In this document: in pieces, positions 1 to 5,157 of the stretch
How the letters are laid out: each line of letters begins with the position of its first letter
Numbering within the stretch: the first letter of the stretch is position 1
Assembly (NCBI GenBank): GCA_041855665.1
Contig: JBHAEP010000054.1
Coordinates: 1 to 5,952, forward strand
Source: JBHAEP01 sp041855665
GTDB lineage: Bacteria; Patescibacteriota; Saccharimonadia; Saccharimonadales; Saccharimonadaceae
DNA length: 5,952 nt
Direction: 5' to 3'
Position numbers and translations under genes: made by a program
The notes under the pieces: generated by a model
Told to the model about the DNA's origin: nothing
The model's database searches: none
The model's input: the letters and a program-made list of their open reading frames with translations, nothing else

Positions 1-27
1 AATGATTGTTTGTCTTGGTGTGCTCAT
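1..27 (-). CDS. Possible start of a minus-strand gene, cut by the left window edge
   Basis: Reading the minus strand from an ATG at 27-25, nine codons stay open to the window edge (MSTPRQTII). Nothing about the function can be read from nine residues. The case for a real gene is its position. It lies just beyond the terminator of the 235-residue gene. Its ATG follows a TGC-TATGAT extended -10 box by exactly six bases, the same layout seen before polA and before the membrane-protein gene in this window. There is no Shine-Dalgarno sequence, which would fit a leaderless mRNA. It could still be chance in AT-rich intergenic DNA, because so little of the frame is visible. Confidence 0.4.
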
Positions 28-33
28 AATATT

Positions 34-42
34 ATCATAGCA
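34..42 (-). promoter_or_regulatory. Extended -10 promoter box for the left-edge gene
   Basis: On the minus strand the bases read TGC-TATGAT (hexamer at 39-34, five of six matches to TATAAT, with the TG of an extended -10). Six bases separate it from the ATG at 27, so transcription would be expected to start at the A of the ATG. No convincing -35 box is visible; the place where it should lie falls in the terminator hairpin of the preceding gene. Confidence 0.4.
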
Positions 43-75
43 TAGAAAATGCCCCTTGAATTTTTATCAAGGGGC
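41..75 (-). terminator. Intrinsic terminator of the 235-residue protein gene
   Basis: A perfect 9-bp GC-rich stem, GCCCCTTGA (51-59) with TCAAGGGGC (67-75), encloses a 7-base loop. Read on the minus strand it is followed by ATTTTCTATG (50-41), a short U-rich tail. It begins 13 bases after the stop codon of the minus-strand gene at 89-796. The plus-strand side has no T run, so it acts in the minus direction. Confidence 0.85.
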
Positions 76-88
76 GGGTTGGCTTAAT

Positions 89-796
89 TTAAGACTTTTC
101 GGAAAAAGCTTCAATAAGCCATGACGGTTGAGCAGGCCAGATACGAGATCCTCCATCTTCCAAGTAGTATTGAAATTTAGGTTTCTCAGCAAAGGGCGGT
201 CGATGGTATACAAGGATACCGTCAGATTTAACTGTAATATGACCGTGCGTTTTCTTTTTATTGAAAACACCTCCTGCCTGATCTTCGTCGCTGATAATTC
301 CACTGGTTTGGGCAGCTTCTTCATCATTTTTAGGAGTTAACTCTCCTCCGTAGTAGATGTGAACTCTATTTTCGTTAACATGAAAAGTGATGATTGCGGT
401 GTCGCGATGGGTAGTCTCGACGTTGCAAAAATCAAGTACATCAATTAATCCTTTGAGTCTAGACTCTTCGATCCAAAGTGATTCTTGGATCCTTTCGATA
501 AATTGATGATTTTCATCATGATTACGGGGCTTGAGTTGATGATTTTTTCGAGTGATTTTTTTGTTATTTTCATCGATAAAATCTTCACTAGCTTCCGTTA
601 TGCTGCGACCAGAGTTATTAGCGTAGTGCTTTAGATCGTTTAGATAGTGTATATCATCAGCGTATTGATCTTCTTTTGACATCTTATTGATAGACATATT
701 TATGCTATCAAGCATGCTTCTAAAGAGATCAATTCGACTTCGTATTTCGGGTAGGCTAGTCTTAAGGCGATCTAGGCGCTGGGAAGCGGCAAGCAT
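89..796 (-). CDS. Hypothetical protein, 235 aa, helical N-terminal part and beta-rich C-terminal part
   Basis: I do not recognise this protein. It is soluble by composition, with no signal peptide or membrane segment. Residues 1-120 are charged and look mostly helical (for example RLDRLKTSLPEIRSRIDLF near 7-25, and an acidic/basic stretch at 65-110), possibly a coiled coil. Residues 130-215 look like beta strands and turns and hold the most distinctive words: HIYYGG (146-151), HGHITV (184-189), SDGILVYHRPP (191-201). The two histidines flanking G185 and the YxRPP-like end could belong to a small conserved domain, but no catalytic role can be assigned. The start at 796 is supported by an SD-like GAAAGAAGGT five bases upstream. 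The gene runs divergently from polA, has its own promoter and leader, and ends at a strong terminator, so it appears to be a single-gene unit. Its length, SD, promoter and terminator make it very likely a real gene even though the function is unknown. Confidence 0.85.
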   Translation of the reverse strand: MLAASQRLDRLKTSLPEIRSRIDLFRSMLDSINMSINKMSKEDQYADDIHYLNDLKHYANNSGRSITEASEDFIDENNKKITRKNHQLKPRNHDENHQFIERIQESLWIEESRLKGLIDVLDFCNVETTHRDTAIITFHVNENRVHIYYGGELTPKNDEEAAQTSGIISDEDQAGGVFNKKKTHGHITVKSDGILVYHRPPFAEKPKFQYYLEDGGSRIWPAQPSWLIEAFSEKS

Positions 797-800
797 CTGG

Positions 801-810
801 ACCTTCTTTC
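801..810 (-). promoter_or_regulatory. Ribosome binding site of the 235-residue protein gene
   Basis: On the minus strand GAAAGAAGGT lies four bases before the ATG at 796 and resembles the AGAAAGGAGGT complement of the 16S rRNA tail. It fixes the start codon and contrasts with the SD-less starts of polA and of the genes at 3964 and 4582. Confidence 0.7.
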
Positions 811-819
811 TAATGTACG

Positions 820-859
820 TGCTGATTGTTCAGCAAAATGAATCAGTCTAGGTTTAGAC
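820..859 (-). promoter_or_regulatory. Small overlapping hairpins in the mRNA leader of the 235-residue protein gene
   Basis: The predicted leader of this gene runs from about 861 down to 797. It contains a 6-bp stem TGCTGA/TCAGCA (820-825 with 830-835, loop TTGT) and a 5-bp stem GTCTA/TAGAC (846-850 with 855-859, loop GGTT). A third pairing, CTGATT (822-827) with AATCAG (841-846), would exclude the first stem and touch the second. Each is short. They could be RNA structures that influence translation, DNA operator half-sites for a repressor just downstream of the promoter, or chance. No known riboswitch class is recognisable. Confidence 0.35.
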
Positions 860-867
860 CAATTGCT

Positions 868-896
868 ATTATAACATCATTTTTTAAAAAACTCAA
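868..896 (-). promoter_or_regulatory. Promoter of the 235-residue protein gene (TTGAGT-17-TATAAT)
   Basis: On the minus strand a TTGAGT -35 box (896-891, four of six consensus matches) is followed by a 17-base spacer and a perfect TATAAT -10 (873-868). TGT directly before the -10 makes it an extended -10. The expected transcription start is near 861, giving a leader of about 65 bases. It lies back to back with the polA promoter. Confidence 0.75.
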
Positions 897-918
897 GAAG
901 ATGATGATGGCCTGGCAG

Positions 919-927
919 TGTTATAAT
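919..927 (+). promoter_or_regulatory. polA promoter, extended -10 directly before the start codon
   Basis: TGT-TATAAT occupies 919-927, a perfect extended -10. The expected start of transcription, seven bases after the hexamer, is 934, and the polA ATG is at 935. The mRNA would have at most one base before the start codon. There is no SD sequence in the 30 bases upstream. The -35 region around 899-904 has no consensus match, which is common for extended -10 promoters. Confidence 0.75.
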
Positions 928-934
928 ATAAGAT

Positions 935-3466
935 ATGACGAAGAAAAGATTGGCAGTAATCGACGGCAAGTCGGTGTTTTATCGGGGATACTATGCTATG
1001 CCTGGGTTGAGTACAAAAGATGGCACTCCGACTGGTGGAGTTTTTGGATTTGCTAGTCTTGCAATTGAACTTATTAAAAAACTTGAACCTGATTTTGTTG
1101 TAGTGGCTTGGGATAAAAAAGGTACAAATATTCGCCGCCGCCGCGAAATTTATCCAGAATATAAAGCGGGCAGGAAAAAGGCTCCACAGGATTTTTATGA
1201 TCAGATTCCAGTTTTGTATCAGCTACTTGAAGCTTTTGGGTGGCCACTTTATGAGCTTGATGATTATGAAGCGGATGATCTTTTAGGGACTTTTGCTGTG
1301 CAGGCTGGCAAAAAAGGCTATGAAACTTGTCTTTTAACTAGTGATTTGGATGCTCTTCAGGTGATTGATGAAAATACTTCTGTTTATGCTTTGAAGAATG
1401 GTCTTGCCAATATTGAGAAGTTTGATGTTGAAGGTTTTTCAAAAAAGTATGGGATTCGGCTGGATCAGTTTTTGGATTATAAGGCGCTAAAAGGTGACTC
1501 TAGTGATAATCTTCCTGGAGTTCCTGGAGTGGGCGACAAAACAGCTACTCAGCTTTTAAACGAATATCAGACACTTGATGGAATCTATGAACATATCGAC
1601 GAAATTAAGCCAGCAGTTCAGAAAAAACTTATTGCTGGTAAAGATTCAGCTTATATTACAAAAGCAGTTGGTAAAATTTGGACTGATGCTCCCGTGGAAT
1701 TGGATTGGGATCGAGCTAGTATTGAAAATTGTGATCTATCAAAAGTGAAAGATATTCTGCATAAATTAGAGTTTAATTCTCTAGTGAAAAGACTTCCAGA
1801 TCATATGCAAATCACTGAAGATTCTACGATTTATACTGAGGTTCAACATGAGGTTGAGCTTCGGGAAGTGGACTGGAATTTGAAGCTTGTTGATGATATT
1901 CAGGCGGTTGTTTTGTCGGAGAAGCAAATCTTAGTCGGACTTACTGGCGAGCGAGCAAGTAGAATTAATATTGTAGATTTTTCTGATGAAATTATTCAAA
2001 AGCTATCTCAAAGTCAGATCTTTGTTTATGATGGCAAGGATTTTTTGCATCAAACTAGTCGTCTTGGTCTGGAGTTTAAAGAGTGGAATGGTTGGGATGT
2101 GCGTCAGGCGGCTTTTTTGATTGATCCACTTCGTCGAGACAGGAGTTTGTCGGCACTTTTGGGTGAGGAAATAAATAGTGACATTGAGGAACTTCAGGCT
2201 TTGATGAAGGTTGGTCTTTGGCAAAAAGAAGCGTTGGAAAATCTTCCAGAAGTTAAAAATATTGCTCTAAATTATGACTTTCCTTTGGTTTATCATTTAT
2301 TCAAGATGGAACAAAGAGGAGTTCGTTTGGATAAACGGATGCTCAGTGAGATGAGCCAAAAATTATCAGATGAAATTGCTGATATTGAGCAAAAAATTTA
2401 TACTTTTTCAGAAACTGAATTTAATGTTGCTAGCCCAATGCAATTATCAGAAGTTTTGTTTGAGAAATTAAATCTTCCGACAACTGGAATTAAAAAGAAT
2501 CGTAATGGATTTAGCACCGATCAAAAAACATTAGATAAGCTTCGTGGAGTTCATCCGATTATAGATTTAATTCACCAATTCCGCGAGATATCTAAGTTGA
2601 AAAATACTTATATCGATGCGCTGCCAGATTTGGCTGATGAGGACGATCGATTGCATACAACTTTTAATCAAGATGGAGCCGCAACTGGTCGACTTTCTTC
2701 GATTAATCCAAATTTACAGAATATCCCAATTCGCTCTGAGCGCGGACGCTTGATTCGCCAGGCTTTTATTCCAAGCGAAGGCAAGGTGTTTGTTAGTGCT
2801 GACTACAGTCAGTTTGAGTTGCGACTAGCGGCTGTTTTGGCTGGTGATAAAAAATTAATTCAAGACTTTAATGATGAAATTGATATTCATACTAAAACTG
2901 CCAGCGAAGTTTATGGAATTCCACTCGAGGAGGTTACGAAAGATCAGCGACGCGATGCTAAGGTGATTAATTTCGGCGTACTTTATGGCATGAGCCCGCA
3001 TGGACTAGCGGCTGCAACGGGAATGGGATTTTATCAGGCTAAGGAATTTATTGAACAATATTTTGAACTTCGCCGTCCAATTAGAGAATACATTAATCAA
3101 ACATTGAAGCAAGCCAGGGAACTTGGATATGTGCAAACTTTTTATGGTCGCCGTCGACAAACTCCAGATGTAAACAGCAGTAATTTTATGGTCCGAAGTA
3201 GTGCCGAGCGAGCTGCAGCCAACATGCCAATTCAGGGGACTGAAGCTGATTTGATGAAGCGGGCGATGATTCGGGTTGATGAGGAGCTTGGTGATGTCAG
3301 TGAGCAGATTTTACAGATTCATGACAGTATTCTGCTGGAGTGTAGTCCGGAAGATTCTGAAAAAGTAGCGTCCAAATTACAAAAAATCATGGAAAATATT
3401 GCGCCAGAACTAGATATTAAATTAAAAGTTGATGTTGGTATTGGCAATAATTGGGGAGAATTATAA
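935..3466 (+). CDS. polA: DNA polymerase I (5' nuclease and polymerase; proofreading site lost)
   Basis: Family A polymerase that fills gaps in repair and removes RNA primers during lagging-strand synthesis. At 843 residues it is close to Taq Pol I (832) and shorter than the E. coli enzyme (928). The 5' nuclease domain (about 1-285) keeps its metal-binding acids: D10, D60 (VVAWDKKG), E112/D114/D115 (YEADD), D137/D139 (TSDLDALQ), D188/D191 (GDSSDN), plus the helix-hairpin-helix near 192-208 (LPGVPGVGDKTA). The middle domain (about 300-445) has the place of the 3'-5' exonuclease but lacks the DxE motif and the YxxxD motif, so proofreading is probably absent. The polymerase domain (about 446-843) has TGRLSS (584-589), PNLQNIP (592-598), motif A DYSQFELR (D623, steric-gate E628; the usual Ile is F627), the O-helix RRDAKVINFGVLYG (672-685, with K676, F680, Y684), and motif C QIHDSIL (H796, D797; the usual Glu is S798). 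Both catalytic aspartates are present. The start matches the family N-terminus and follows an extended -10 with no SD. dut follows two bases after the stop. Confidence 0.97.
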   Translation: MTKKRLAVIDGKSVFYRGYYAMPGLSTKDGTPTGGVFGFASLAIELIKKLEPDFVVVAWDKKGTNIRRRREIYPEYKAGRKKAPQDFYDQIPVLYQLLEAFGWPLYELDDYEADDLLGTFAVQAGKKGYETCLLTSDLDALQVIDENTSVYALKNGLANIEKFDVEGFSKKYGIRLDQFLDYKALKGDSSDNLPGVPGVGDKTATQLLNEYQTLDGIYEHIDEIKPAVQKKLIAGKDSAYITKAVGKIWTDAPVELDWDRASIENCDLSKVKDILHKLEFNSLVKRLPDHMQITEDSTIYTEVQHEVELREVDWNLKLVDDIQAVVLSEKQILVGLTGERASRINIVDFSDEIIQKLSQSQIFVYDGKDFLHQTSRLGLEFKEWNGWDVRQAAFLIDPLRRDRSLSALLGEEINSDIEELQALMKVGLWQKEALENLPEVKNIALNYDFPLVYHLFKMEQRGVRLDKRMLSEMSQKLSDEIADIEQKIYTFSETEFNVASPMQLSEVLFEKLNLPTTGIKKNRNGFSTDQKTLDKLRGVHPIIDLIHQFREISKLKNTYIDALPDLADEDDRLHTTFNQDGAATGRLSSINPNLQNIPIRSERGRLIRQAFIPSEGKVFVSADYSQFELRLAAVLAGDKKLIQDFNDEIDIHTKTASEVYGIPLEEVTKDQRRDAKVINFGVLYGMSPHGLAAATGMGFYQAKEFIEQYFELRRPIREYINQTLKQARELGYVQTFYGRRRQTPDVNSSNFMVRSSAERAAANMPIQGTEADLMKRAMIRVDEELGDVSEQILQIHDSILLECSPEDSEKVASKLQKIMENIAPELDIKLKVDVGIGNNWGEL
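3453..3458 (+). promoter_or_regulatory. Ribosome binding site of dut
   Basis: GGGGAG lies within the last codons of polA, ten bases before the ATG at 3469. It selects that ATG over an in-frame TTG at 3451 that would start inside polA, and it suggests that dut is translated from the polA message. Confidence 0.7.
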
Positions 3467-3468
3467 AA

Positions 3469-3918
3469 ATGGAAAAATTAAAAATTCCGCTTTTTGTAAT
3501 GCGCGAAGGTGCTCGAATTCCAAAATATCAAACTTCGGGTTCAGCAGGCTGTGATTTAGTGGCGTGTCTAGATGAGTCTGTAGTTCTAGAGCCCGGAGAA
3601 AGAGCTTTAATTCCAACAGGAATTGGTATTGCTTTGCCAATTGGTTATGAGGCGCAGGTTCGGTCTAGGAGTGGCTTTAGTATGAAAAATGGCGTTAGTT
3701 TAATTAATGGAGTTGGCACGATCGACAGCGATTATCGGGGCGAGATCGGCGTTGGTTTAATTAATCTTAGCGAGGACGCCGTGGAAATAAATAATGGTAT
3801 GAGGGTTGCACAGTTGGTGGTTGCGCCTTGCTGTCGAGTTGACTGGCAAGAAGTCGACGCTCTTGAGATTACTGATCGTAACACCGATGGCTGGGGTAGT
3901 ACAGGGGTGATTAGCTAG
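3469..3918 (+). CDS. dut: Deoxyuridine 5'-triphosphate nucleotidohydrolase (dUTPase)
   Basis: Hydrolyses dUTP to dUMP and pyrophosphate, keeping uracil out of DNA and supplying dUMP for thymidylate synthesis. It belongs to the trimeric all-beta dUTPase family, and at 149 residues it has the usual length. All five motifs are visible: motif 1 SAGCDLVA (25-32), motif 2 RSRSG (65-69), motif 3 GVGTIDSDYRGEI (81-93, with catalytic D86 and the base-selecting Y89), motif 4 NGMRVAQLVV (109-118), and motif 5 DGWGSTG (140-146). Motif 5 usually reads GFGSTG; here the phenylalanine that stacks over the uracil is W142. I chose the ATG at 3469 because it has a clear SD and gives the typical N-terminus; a TTG at 3451 would add six residues overlapping polA. 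It is two bases after polA and probably cotranscribed with it. It is cytoplasmic and acts in the same uracil/base-repair theme as PolA and Fpg. Confidence 0.96.
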   Translation: MEKLKIPLFVMREGARIPKYQTSGSAGCDLVACLDESVVLEPGERALIPTGIGIALPIGYEAQVRSRSGFSMKNGVSLINGVGTIDSDYRGEIGVGLINLSEDAVEINNGMRVAQLVVAPCCRVDWQEVDALEITDRNTDGWGSTGVIS

Positions 3919-3937
3919 ATTTAGCTAAATTGCTTTT
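3911..3937 (+). terminator. Weak hairpin at the end of dut, possible terminator
   Basis: TTAGCTA (3911-3917) pairs perfectly with TAGCTAA (3922-3928) around a GATT loop, followed by ATTGCTTTT. The stem overlaps the dut stop codon (TAG, 3916-3918). It has only two G-C pairs and a short T tract, so it may terminate poorly or only partly. It sits just upstream of the promoter of the next gene, a place where a unit boundary is expected. Confidence 0.35.
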
Positions 3938-3948
3938 AGGTGTTTTAG

Positions 3949-3957
3949 TGATATAAT
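3949..3957 (+). promoter_or_regulatory. Extended -10 promoter directly before the membrane-protein gene
   Basis: TGA-TATAAT at 3949-3957 is a perfect extended -10. Seven bases after the hexamer is 3964, the A of the ATG, so the mRNA would be leaderless. A partial -35 (TTGCTT, 3930-3935) lies 16 bases upstream. There is no SD before this gene. Confidence 0.7.
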
Positions 3958-3963
3958 TAAGCT

Positions 3964-4575
3964 ATGAGAAGTAGTAAATTTCAGCGCGCTATACCTTTTA
4001 TCTTGGCCGCATTGATCATAATCATCATTATCACGGTAGTTGTAACTATTGGTAGGGCTATAATTAGCAACAGCGGAAAAGCTAATGACAGTCAAGTGTC
4101 TCAAGTTGACGTAGCTAGGGATGCTTTGTTGTCGCTTGATGGCAATCATTCAGTTAGAATGACAGTTCGTGGTCCAATTGTGGCTGATGAAAATTTCCGA
4201 TCCTATCAGATTACGGTTGGTCCAAATTCACGCAGCCTAGTAACTTACGAGGGGTATCTAGATAAAGAGTTGAACGCCATTCGTCTTGATAACAATTCAG
4301 CGGCTTACGATCAATTTGTCCATGCTCTAGATAAAGCCAATATGACTCTAGGGACACCATTTACTGGCGAGAAAGATGATACCCGAGGTATTTGTGCAAC
4401 TGGCCGAGTTTATGAATTTGAAGTTCTAGCCGCAGGTGAGCCAGTTCAGAGACTTTGGATGTCAACTTGTGGTGGTTCACCTGGATCTTTCAGGGCTAGT
4501 AAAGACCAAGTAGGTAGCCTTTTTGCGGAACAAATCCCTGATGGTATGCCATTAATTCGTGGGATTGGACTATAA
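3964..4575 (+). CDS. Hypothetical single-pass membrane protein, 203 aa
   Basis: I do not recognise a named family. Residues 1-8 are basic (R2, K5, R8), followed by one strongly hydrophobic Ile/Val-rich segment at about 9-34, predicting a cytoplasmic N-terminus and an anchored extracytoplasmic domain (about 35-203). No signal-peptidase or lipobox site is evident. The outer domain looks mixed beta/alpha: strand-like stretches at 63-70 (SVRMTVRG), 79-96, 148-157 and 162-169. It has only two cysteines, C144 and C169, which could form a disulfide outside the cell. The gene has its own extended -10 promoter with the ATG at the predicted transcription start, and it ends six bases before the HAD gene. 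Nothing ties it to DNA repair except position. It may be a lineage-specific envelope protein. Gene reality is well supported by frame length, topology and promoter; the function is unknown. Confidence 0.85.
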   Translation: MRSSKFQRAIPFILAALIIIIIITVVVTIGRAIISNSGKANDSQVSQVDVARDALLSLDGNHSVRMTVRGPIVADENFRSYQITVGPNSRSLVTYEGYLDKELNAIRLDNNSAAYDQFVHALDKANMTLGTPFTGEKDDTRGICATGRVYEFEVLAAGEPVQRLWMSTCGGSPGSFRASKDQVGSLFAEQIPDGMPLIRGIGL

Positions 4576-4576
4576 T
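4571..4576 (+). promoter_or_regulatory. Possible internal -10 box before the HAD gene
   Basis: A perfect TATAAT spans the stop codon of the preceding gene and stands five bases before the ATG at 4582. This is close to the spacing seen before polA and the gene at 3964, but it lacks the TG extension and a -35 box, and it arises partly from the TAA stop. The HAD gene has no SD apart from a distant GGA at 4567, so either this promoter or translational coupling would be needed. Confidence 0.4.
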
Positions 4577-4581
4577 TTTTA

Positions 4582-5157
4582 ATGATTAAAGCAATAATCT
4601 TTGATTGCTATGGAGTATTAATTGGTGATGGTTGGCTAGATTTTAAAGCCCGCCATTTTTCCGATGACGATGAAAAACGTGAGCTAGTCGAAACCTGGGG
4701 TAGGATGGTTGATGCTGGAATTAAGCGACATGATGAGTTTATTTCGCAGATGGCGGAAATTATTGGAATTACACCAAGTGAGGTTCAAGCCGAAATGGAT
4801 AAAAGATCTGTAAATGATCAACTGTTTGACTTTATTGAACAGAAAAAATCTGATTTTAAGATTGGTTTTTTGAGTAATGCTGGTCGGGATCGAACAGTTG
4901 AGCTTTTTGGTGAGGATAGAATGAAGCTATTCGATCAAGTGGTGTTGTCTTACCAGGTTGGTGTGGTGAAGCCACAGCCTGAGATATACCAGATCATGCT
5001 AGAGAGGTTAAATCTATTGCCTGATGAGTGTATATTTGTTGATGATCAGTTGGATTATTGTCGAGGTGCGCAAGCCCTAGGTATTAATACTGTTCATTTT
5101 CAGGGTGATGTAAAAAACACAATTATTCAGATTGAGGAGATTATTAGAAATGCCTGA
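4582..5157 (+). CDS. HAD-superfamily hydrolase, subfamily IA-like
   Basis: Haloacid dehalogenase-like hydrolase of 191 residues, a typical length for one core plus a small helical cap. Motif I is IIFDCYGVL with the nucleophile D8; the residue two positions on is Y10, where phosphatases carry the acid/base Asp. Motif II is GFLSNA (S98), motif III is VVKPQPEIY (K130), and motif IV is IFVDDQLDYCRGAQALG (D154, D155). Residues about 15-85 form the cap. FDxYG is the form found in L-2-haloacid dehalogenases, while the VDD of motif IV is phosphatase-like, so the substrate cannot be stated; a small phosphorylated metabolite or nucleotide is possible. The start ATG gives the standard MIKAIIFD opening. 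The gene ends in TGA and overlaps mutM by eight bases, so the two are likely translated from one message. It is cytoplasmic. Confidence 0.9.
   Translation: MIKAIIFDCYGVLIGDGWLDFKARHFSDDDEKRELVETWGRMVDAGIKRHDEFISQMAEIIGITPSEVQAEMDKRSVNDQLFDFIEQKKSDFKIGFLSNAGRDRTVELFGEDRMKLFDQVVLSYQVGVVKPQPEIYQIMLERLNLLPDECIFVDDQLDYCRGAQALGINTVHFQGDVKNTIIQIEEIIRNA
5134..5139 (+). promoter_or_regulatory. Ribosome binding site of mutM
   Basis: GAGGAG lies inside the HAD gene, ten bases before the mutM ATG at 5150. It supports the overlapping start and translation of mutM from the HAD message. Confidence 0.75.

Noticed and set aside
26..35. Perfect palindrome ATAATATTAT as an operator
   Set aside because: A 10-bp AT-only palindrome is expected by chance in this composition, and it is better explained as the gap between a -10 box and an ATG.
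67..340. Short open frames on both strands within the 235-residue gene (minus 67-327, plus 128-340)
   Set aside because: They overlap a longer gene with an SD, promoter and terminator, and their translations have no family features.
898..909. GATGATGATGG repeat near the polA promoter
   Set aside because: Three triplets are too short to call a repeat element, and no role is apparent.
826..1056. Plus-strand frame of 76 codons before and into polA
   Set aside because: It crosses both divergent promoters and overlaps the conserved polA N-terminus in another frame.
2003..2224. Minus-strand frame of 73 codons inside polA
   Set aside because: It is antisense to the polymerase gene, with no SD or promoter and no recognisable protein.
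3451..3468. TTG start for dut six codons upstream
   Set aside because: It lies inside polA, and the GGGGAG site points to the ATG at 3469, which also gives the usual dUTPase N-terminus.
3925..4149. Minus-strand frame of 74 codons over the promoter and start of the membrane-protein gene
   Set aside because: It is antisense to a better supported gene, and its Tyr/Asp-rich translation is the complement of the Ile/Val-rich membrane segment.
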